From: Bacteroidetes bacterium UBA4408
GTDB taxonomy: Bacteria; Bacteroidota; Bacteroidia; UBA4408
Assembly (NCBI GenBank): GCA_002389785.1
Contig: DGQS01000047.1
Location: forward strand, 1 to 11,278
Length of the DNA stretch: 11,278 bases
Direction: 5' to 3'
Within the stretch, counting starts at the first letter, position 1; each line of letters begins with the position of its first letter. Shown here piece after piece: positions 7,365 to 11,278 of the stretch. Position numbers and translations under genes: made by a program. The notes under the pieces are model-generated. The model was not told where the DNA came from, ran no database searches, and saw only the letters and a program-made list of their open reading frames with translations.

Positions 7365-8363
7365 TTAAGGAACTTCTACTGTATTTAAAATTTCATTGAT
7401 GATGTGTTCACTGGTGATATTCTCAGCTTCGGCTTCATAGGTCAAGCCAATACGATGACGCATTACATCGTTGCACACAGCGCGCACATCTTCCGGAATA
7501 ACATATCCTCGTCGCTTAATAAATGCATAGGCTTTTGCTGCGAGTGCCAAATTAATGCTAGCACGAGGTGAAGCACCATAAGAAATTAAAGGTGCAAATT
7601 TTTCCAGTTTACTATCTTTAGGGAAACGAGTTGCGAAGACAATATCAACAATGTATTGCTCAATTTTTTCGTCCATGTAAACTTCCTTTACAATTTTTCG
7701 TGCACGGATGATGTCATCGGTTTTTAAAATTGAATTCACTGAAGGATACTGACTCAATACATTTTGACGCACAATTTTTTTCTCTTCTTCTTTTGAAGGA
7801 TAGCCGATTACAATTTTCAGCATAAATCGATCGAGTTGTGCTTCAGGCAAAGGATAAGTACCTTCTTGCTCGATTGGATTTTGAGTAGCCAATACCAAGA
7901 AAGGCTCCGGTAATTTAAATGTTTGATCACCTATCGTAACTTGACGTTCTTGCATGGCTTCGAGCAAAGCACTTTGTACTTTTGCCGGGGCACGGTTTAT
8001 TTCATCCGCCAAAATAAAGTTCGAAAAAACCGGACCTTTTCTTACGGAAAATTCTTCCTTCTTTTGATTGTAGATCATGGTACCGATTAAGTCGGCCGGT
8101 AACAAATCGGGAGTAAACTGAATTCGGCTAAATCCGGCTTCAATTGTACTGGCAAGCGATTTTATCGCAAGTGTTTTTGCCAACCCCGGAACTCCTTCTA
8201 GTAAAATATGCCCATTCGAAAGTAATCCAATAAGCAATCGTTCCACCATGTATTTTTGACCAATAATTACTTTGTCCATTTCCAAAGTAATCATATCAAT
8301 AAATGCGCTTTCCTTTTGTATTCGCTCGTTTAGCTCTTTAATGTCAATACTTGTTGTTTCCAT
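7365..8363 (-). CDS. MoxR-family AAA+ ATPase
   Basis: A 332-residue cytosolic AAA+ ATPase of full family length. Visible motifs: Walker A GVPGLAKT at 57-64, Walker B FILADEINR at 116-124 (D120, E121), sensor-1 ATQNP at 159-163, LDRF with a likely arginine finger R179, and sensor-2 GASPRAS at 263-269 (R267). The C-terminal lid follows. MoxR proteins are thought to act as chaperones that remodel or activate VWA-domain partners using ATP; here the likely clients are the DUF58 protein and, indirectly, BatA and BatB. It is the first gene of the operon, preceded by a Bacteroidota-type promoter. The ATG at 8363 is the only sensible start (METTSIDIKELNERI). All catalytic positions look intact. Assignment to the MoxR family is firm; its place in a Bat complex is from gene context. 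Confidence 0.95.
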   Translation of the reverse strand: METTSIDIKELNERIQKESAFIDMITLEMDKVIIGQKYMVERLLIGLLSNGHILLEGVPGLAKTLAIKSLASTIEAGFSRIQFTPDLLPADLIGTMIYNQKKEEFSVRKGPVFSNFILADEINRAPAKVQSALLEAMQERQVTIGDQTFKLPEPFLVLATQNPIEQEGTYPLPEAQLDRFMLKIVIGYPSKEEEKKIVRQNVLSQYPSVNSILKTDDIIRARKIVKEVYMDEKIEQYIVDIVFATRFPKDSKLEKFAPLISYGASPRASINLALAAKAYAFIKRRGYVIPEDVRAVCNDVMRHRIGLTYEAEAENITSEHIINEILNTVEVP

Positions 8364-8535
8364 TTGAGTGTTTACTATTTTAGTGTCGCAAATGTATTGT
8401 GTGCATGTATTTTGAAAAAATTCTTGCCTGTTAATAATTGTTAATCGCCTTTACAATCGTGACTTTTAAGAATTTTTGCATTCCTAAAATAGTTCTGTTA
8501 AAAGCGCTATTTTTACCATCCTAAATTCATAAAAA
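8364..8535. other. Divergent intergenic region between moxR and truA
   Basis: A 172-bp AT-rich spacer that must hold both divergent promoters. Only the moxR-side promoter is convincing (see its own entry). An imperfect palindrome TTAATAATTGTTAA lies at 8431-8444, upstream of both genes. It differs from a perfect palindrome at one base pair and could be an operator, or simply chance in AT-rich DNA. No small gene or RNA is evident. Confidence 0.5.
8389..8420 (-). promoter_or_regulatory. Predicted Bacteroidota-type promoter of the bat operon
   Basis: On the minus strand, TACATTTG at 8396-8389 matches the Bacteroidota -7 consensus TAnnTTTG exactly. Seventeen bases upstream is TTTTTTC (8420-8414), a weak match to the TTG/TTTG -33 element. 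Transcription would start around 8382, leaving a leader of about 20 nt before the moxR ATG at 8363. The leader has no Shine-Dalgarno sequence, as is common in this phylum. Confidence 0.55.
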
Positions 8536-9282
8536 ATGCATCGATATTTTATAAAGCTCGCTTACAAAGGAACTGCCTATCACGGCTGGCAAAAGCAAGA
8601 CAATGCGCACAGTATTCAGCAAGAGTTAGAAAATGCATTGCAGGCATTATTGGGTTCTACCACTGAAACCTTGGGATGTGGCCGAACTGATGCCGGGGTT
8701 CATGCGCGTGAGTTTTATGCACATTTTGATACAGAGACACGCATTGCGGATGATAAATTTATTGTATACAAACTGAATAAAATTTTGCCAAAAGATATTT
8801 CAGCAGCTTCGGTATTTGAGGTAAAAGCTTCTGCCAATGCTCGATTTGATGCTATTTCACGAACCTACCAATATTACATCTCGCGAAAAAAAAATCCATT
8901 TGAAATTGACACAGCGTACTATTTGTATGGAGTGTTAGATATTGGAAAAATGAACCGTGCAGCAAAACTGTTATTCAATCACGTTGATTTTACTTCTTTC
9001 AGCAAATCGAATACACAGGTGTTTACAAATAACTGCACCATCTTAAAAGCTGAATGGTATCAAAAAGATGCATTGCTTATATTTGAGATTAAGGCAAATC
9101 GTTTTCTTCGAAACATGGTTCGTGCTATTGTTGGTACCTTACTACAAGTTGGTAAGGGTGAACTTTCAGAAGAAGAATTTGAAACTATTATTCTTTCAAA
9201 AAATCGACAATTGGCTGGATTTTCAGTTCCTGCAGAAGGTTTATTTTTAACACAAGTAGAATATCCCGATCATATTTTTTAA
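8536..9282 (+). CDS. truA: TruA: tRNA pseudouridine synthase A
   Basis: A 248-residue enzyme that converts uridines at positions 38-40 of the tRNA anticodon arm to pseudouridine. The hallmark GCGRTDAGVHA motif (47-57) contains the catalytic aspartate D52. The N-terminal Y-F-I-K-L-A-Y-K-G-T-A-Y-H-G-W-Q segment and the C-terminal RFLRNMVRAIVGTLLQVGKG segment are both family hallmarks. The length is normal and no domain is missing. The ATG is preceded by an A-rich stretch (cataaaaa), as expected for a Bacteroidota start. The gene is transcribed away from the bat operon and has no evident functional link to it. Its stop lies only 6 bp from the stop of the converging ATP-grasp gene. Confidence 0.96.
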   Translation: MHRYFIKLAYKGTAYHGWQKQDNAHSIQQELENALQALLGSTTETLGCGRTDAGVHAREFYAHFDTETRIADDKFIVYKLNKILPKDISAASVFEVKASANARFDAISRTYQYYISRKKNPFEIDTAYYLYGVLDIGKMNRAAKLLFNHVDFTSFSKSNTQVFTNNCTILKAEWYQKDALLIFEIKANRFLRNMVRAIVGTLLQVGKGELSEEEFETIILSKNRQLAGFSVPAEGLFLTQVEYPDHIF

Positions 9283-9288
9283 CTCAAA

Positions 9289-10794
9289 TTATTCTTCAGC
9301 AGCCGTATCTAAAATTAAAATCGTTTTGTTGAAATAATCTTTTGCTTCTTGTTCGGTTTTGGCAATGCAAACCATCCCTAACTTTCCGTATTGCGACAAG
9401 GCACCTATCATGTGAAACATCACACCTTCTTGACGAGCGCCATCGTATTGCAATCCATTACACATGGCTATGTCAATTAAGTCTTGAGGCGATAGTCCTT
9501 TGTATTTTTCATTTACTACATTGTCGGAGGCAAAGTAATATCGTGTTTGACCGCCGGGCATTTGAAATTCTCCTTTTTTCCAGTTGAACTCACCTTCGGT
9601 TAAAAATTGCAACATTAAAAATGGATGGGTAGTTCCACCTTTACGAAGATTTATTTCAATGGCATAATGTTTCCAAATACCGGCTTCGCGAATAGATAAA
9701 AAATCAATTCCAAATCGGCCTTTTACGCCTTCTAATCGCAATGCCTCTGCTATTTTCTCGCCTGCTGCAGCTATCTCCAAGGTATATTCTTTGCTGGCCG
9801 GAAAGGTAGCTCCGATAAATACCTGACCACTTTCGCCGCCAAGTAATTGATCATGTGTACTAATAATATCGGTAATTCCCAGCGGATTTATACGACATTG
9901 CACAGAGGGTGATTCTTTAATTTCGCCTTCAATAAATTCTTCAACTATACCACCAAGGGTACAAAATTTAGATAAAAATACATGGTATGAAACGTTGGCA
10001 GCTACTATATTCAAACCGGTTGGCAAACAAGCAAGTATTTCATTTGCGAGAAGTGGATGCTCGGCCGATAAATTACCATACCGAAAAATTGCATTTCCTT
10101 CACCTGAAAAGCCATCGTTGATTTTCACCACTGCTTTTTTTAAGGTGGGATTGTTTACTTTAATTCTGGCTAATGAAAGTGCAATATCCATTTCATTTTT
10201 TAAGTCTTCAAATCCATTAGGTACAAGTATTCCGAGTTTTTTAAAAATTCTGCGGCTACCTGTTTTTGTTCCCAAATACAATAAATCGGGATCGCATCCA
10301 TAAATTGGTATTGAAAGTAAAACAGCCAATTGCTTTTCGAAATCGGTTACGTTAAAGCAACTCATGTGCGTCATATTCGGATAGCGGATGCTTTCGCGAA
10401 TGCGTTTGATGAGCCGCGGTCGCTTTAAAATTTTTTCGGTTAAGGAAACGTGAGAAGCATCGTAACAAGCAAATAATTTAAGTCGTTCTCTTGCATGTTG
10501 TCCCGTAATACCCGGAAGTAAATGCAAATAATAATCAATAATACAAGGATCAATTGGGACACTGGTAATAAAAATAACCTGAGTGCGCGGCATTCGCAAA
10601 AGCATGAGCATGCATAACAAGCGTTCTTCGTAGTGCACCGAACCTTTAATGGTATTTAGCATTTCTGCATCAAGGGTTAAGCTCGGAACAATTACAACCG
10701 TTTTTTCGGCGAGTTTATTTTGAAAAATATCTTTGTAAGTTTCAGTAAACTGCTGTTGCAGCAATTTAAATTCGGTATCAGAAATAGGATCCAT
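9289..10794 (-). CDS. ATP-grasp ligase, PGM1-related (peptide ligase-like)
   Basis: A 501-residue cytosolic protein. Residues 1 to about 170 resemble the pre-ATP-grasp region of PGM1-type proteins (VVIVPSLTLD; ERLLCMLMLLRMPRTQVIFITS). The ATP-grasp core is at about 172-400: a lysine-rich entry (GTKTGSRRIFKKLGILVPNG, 175-194), AVVKINDGFSGEGN (221-234) for nucleotide binding, and GRFGIDFLS with EINLRKGGTTHP (380-391) as the Mg-ATP site (E380, N382). The tail (about 430-501) contains GVMFHMIGALSQYGKLGMVCI, like the PGM1 C-terminal domain. PGM1 of pheganomycin biosynthesis joins a guanidino amino acid derivative to a peptide; relatives are widespread and mostly uncharacterised, so the substrate is unknown. 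I start it at the ATG at 10794 rather than a TTG at 10818, because a candidate promoter overlaps the latter. No biosynthetic partner genes are adjacent. Confidence 0.82.
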   Translation of the reverse strand: MDPISDTEFKLLQQQFTETYKDIFQNKLAEKTVVIVPSLTLDAEMLNTIKGSVHYEERLLCMLMLLRMPRTQVIFITSVPIDPCIIDYYLHLLPGITGQHARERLKLFACYDASHVSLTEKILKRPRLIKRIRESIRYPNMTHMSCFNVTDFEKQLAVLLSIPIYGCDPDLLYLGTKTGSRRIFKKLGILVPNGFEDLKNEMDIALSLARIKVNNPTLKKAVVKINDGFSGEGNAIFRYGNLSAEHPLLANEILACLPTGLNIVAANVSYHVFLSKFCTLGGIVEEFIEGEIKESPSVQCRINPLGITDIISTHDQLLGGESGQVFIGATFPASKEYTLEIAAAGEKIAEALRLEGVKGRFGIDFLSIREAGIWKHYAIEINLRKGGTTHPFLMLQFLTEGEFNWKKGEFQMPGGQTRYYFASDNVVNEKYKGLSPQDLIDIAMCNGLQYDGARQEGVMFHMIGALSQYGKLGMVCIAKTEQEAKDYFNKTILILDTAAEE

Positions 10795-10815
10795 GTGCAG
10801 TAAATTGATAACGCA

Positions 10816-10845
10816 CAAGATACTGGTAAATACTTAAATAGTCAA
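10816..10845 (-). promoter_or_regulatory. Candidate promoter of the ATP-grasp gene
   Basis: On the minus strand, TTG (10845-10843) lies 20 bases ahead of TATCTTG (10822-10816), close to the Bacteroidota TTG-N17-23-TAnnTTTG layout but one T short. Transcription would begin near 10809, about 15 nt before the ATG at 10794, which would exclude the upstream TTG as a start. The rest of the 82-bp spacer (10795-10876) shows nothing else clear. Confidence 0.3.
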
Positions 10846-10876
10846 TCTGATTTTACAAAAAATATTGTCCAACTTA

Positions 10877-11185
10877 TTATTTTACATGATTATATGCACA
10901 GGTAATTGCATCTTTCAATAAGTCGGGATGTACGGTTTTTAAATTAATGAGCGTCCATCCCCTTTTTCCGAATTTGTTAGGCACAGGATAAATGGAGCCT
11001 GAAGGGTCGGAACAAAAAACAGATTGATCTAACTCACTTAATTTGACGCAAACACGGTTTTCCTTGGTATTGTGTGTTAGAAATATTTTTTTTGATATTC
11101 GAAAGGAGGGCTTATCAAAATGAGGTAATTCAATAACTTCGGGCAAGGATAAAGCTAATTTTTGAACAATCGTTTGCGCATGCAT
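10877..11185 (-). CDS. MmcQ/YjbR family small protein
   Basis: A 102-residue protein of the MmcQ/YjbR family (CyaY-like fold), at the usual length of about 100-120 residues. Family features visible are LSLPEVIELPHFDKPSFR (12-29), ENRVCVKLS (42-50) and YPVPNKFGKRGWTLINL (66-82). I start it at the ATG at 11185, which gives the standard N-terminus. A TTG at 11212 could add nine residues, but that start would lie inside the preceding gene. Members are often called DNA-binding proteins because of weak evidence from a few relatives; the function here is unknown. It begins 10 bp after the stop of the upstream LytTR-like gene on the same strand, so the two may be co-transcribed. Confidence 0.85.
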   Translation of the reverse strand: MHAQTIVQKLALSLPEVIELPHFDKPSFRISKKIFLTHNTKENRVCVKLSELDQSVFCSDPSGSIYPVPNKFGKRGWTLINLKTVHPDLLKDAITCAYNHVK

Positions 11186-11195
11186 GACACAAAAA

Positions 11196-11278
11196 TCATA
11201 AAAATCCGTCAATTTCTCCTTTCATTGATTCCTGGTAACTTCGCCCAACCGGAATAGATTTACCATTTAATTCGACTT
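11196..11278 (-). CDS. C-terminus of a LytTR-type DNA-binding protein, cut by the right edge
   Basis: The minus-strand frame entering at the right edge gives 26 residues before a TGA at 11198-11196, including VELNGKSIPVGRSYQES. This pattern (a short hydrophobic strand, N-G, then IPVGRSY and a helix) is the usual end of LytTR domains, whose last strands read like 'V-x-L-N-G-x-x-I-P-V-S/G-R-x-Y'. LytTR proteins in Bacteroidota are mostly two-component response regulators paired with membrane histidine kinases. Only the tail is visible, so the receiver domain cannot be confirmed. The frame was found by translating the edge by hand. It ends 10 bp before the preferred start of the MmcQ/YjbR gene. 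Confidence 0.6.
   Translation of the reverse strand, partial: VELNGKSIPVGRSYQESMKGEIDGFL

Noticed and set aside
8471..8497. Possible truA promoter elements AATTTTTG (8471-8478) and TAGTTCTG (8490-8497)
   Set aside because: Each departs from TAnnTTTG by one base and neither has a TTG element at the right spacing.
11186..11212. TTG start at 11212 for the MmcQ/YjbR gene, with AGGAG just upstream
   Set aside because: The AGGAG is only 3 bases from the TTG, the start would lie inside the upstream frame, and the ATG at 11185 fits the family length better.

Overview
The window is about 37% G+C by eye and densely packed. It looks like chromosomal DNA of a Bacteroidota bacterium of unknown genus. 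The reasons are the gene order moxR - DUF58 - small BatD-like protein - batA - batB - batC - batD - batE, which is typical of that phylum, the near absence of Shine-Dalgarno sequences, and a Bacteroidota-type -7 element (TAnnTTTG) ahead of moxR. No tRNA, rRNA, CRISPR array or insertion sequence was seen.

Layout. From 8363 down to 79 on the minus strand lies a complete 'Bat' (Bacteroides aerotolerance) operon: MoxR AAA+ ATPase, DUF58 protein, a BatX/DUF4381-like membrane protein, two VWA membrane proteins (BatA, BatB), TPR protein BatC, BatD, and TPR-SH3 protein BatE. Apart from the 84 bp between moxR and the chosen DUF58 start, all junctions run from a 4-base overlap to a 14-base gap, so the seven distal genes are probably translationally coupled. 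A reading frame starting 25 bp after batE and leaving the left edge may be one more operon member. Divergent from moxR is truA (tRNA pseudouridine synthase), which converges with only 6 bp between stop codons on a minus-strand ATP-grasp ligase of the PGM1-related type. Upstream of that, also on the minus strand, are a small MmcQ/YjbR-family protein and, cut by the right edge, the last 26 residues of what reads as a LytTR DNA-binding domain.

How it fits together. By the positive-inside rule, MoxR and DUF58 are cytosolic. The BatA and BatB VWA domains, the BatC and BatE TPRs, the BatE SH3 domain and the Ig-like parts of BatD and BatX face the periplasm. BatD and BatX alone carry sizeable cytosolic C-terminal domains. 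Those two tails align without gaps over about 62 residues, and the outside domains share an [IV]GEQ motif, so BatX looks like a miniature BatD. A testable model is that BatX and BatD tails connect the cytosolic MoxR-DUF58 pair to the periplasmic VWA/TPR assembly. The Bat system itself is known (first tied to aerotolerance in Bacteroides fragilis), but its biochemical role is unsettled. I found no wholly new system; the points of most interest are the BatX-BatD relationship, the orphan ATP-grasp ligase and the edge genes.
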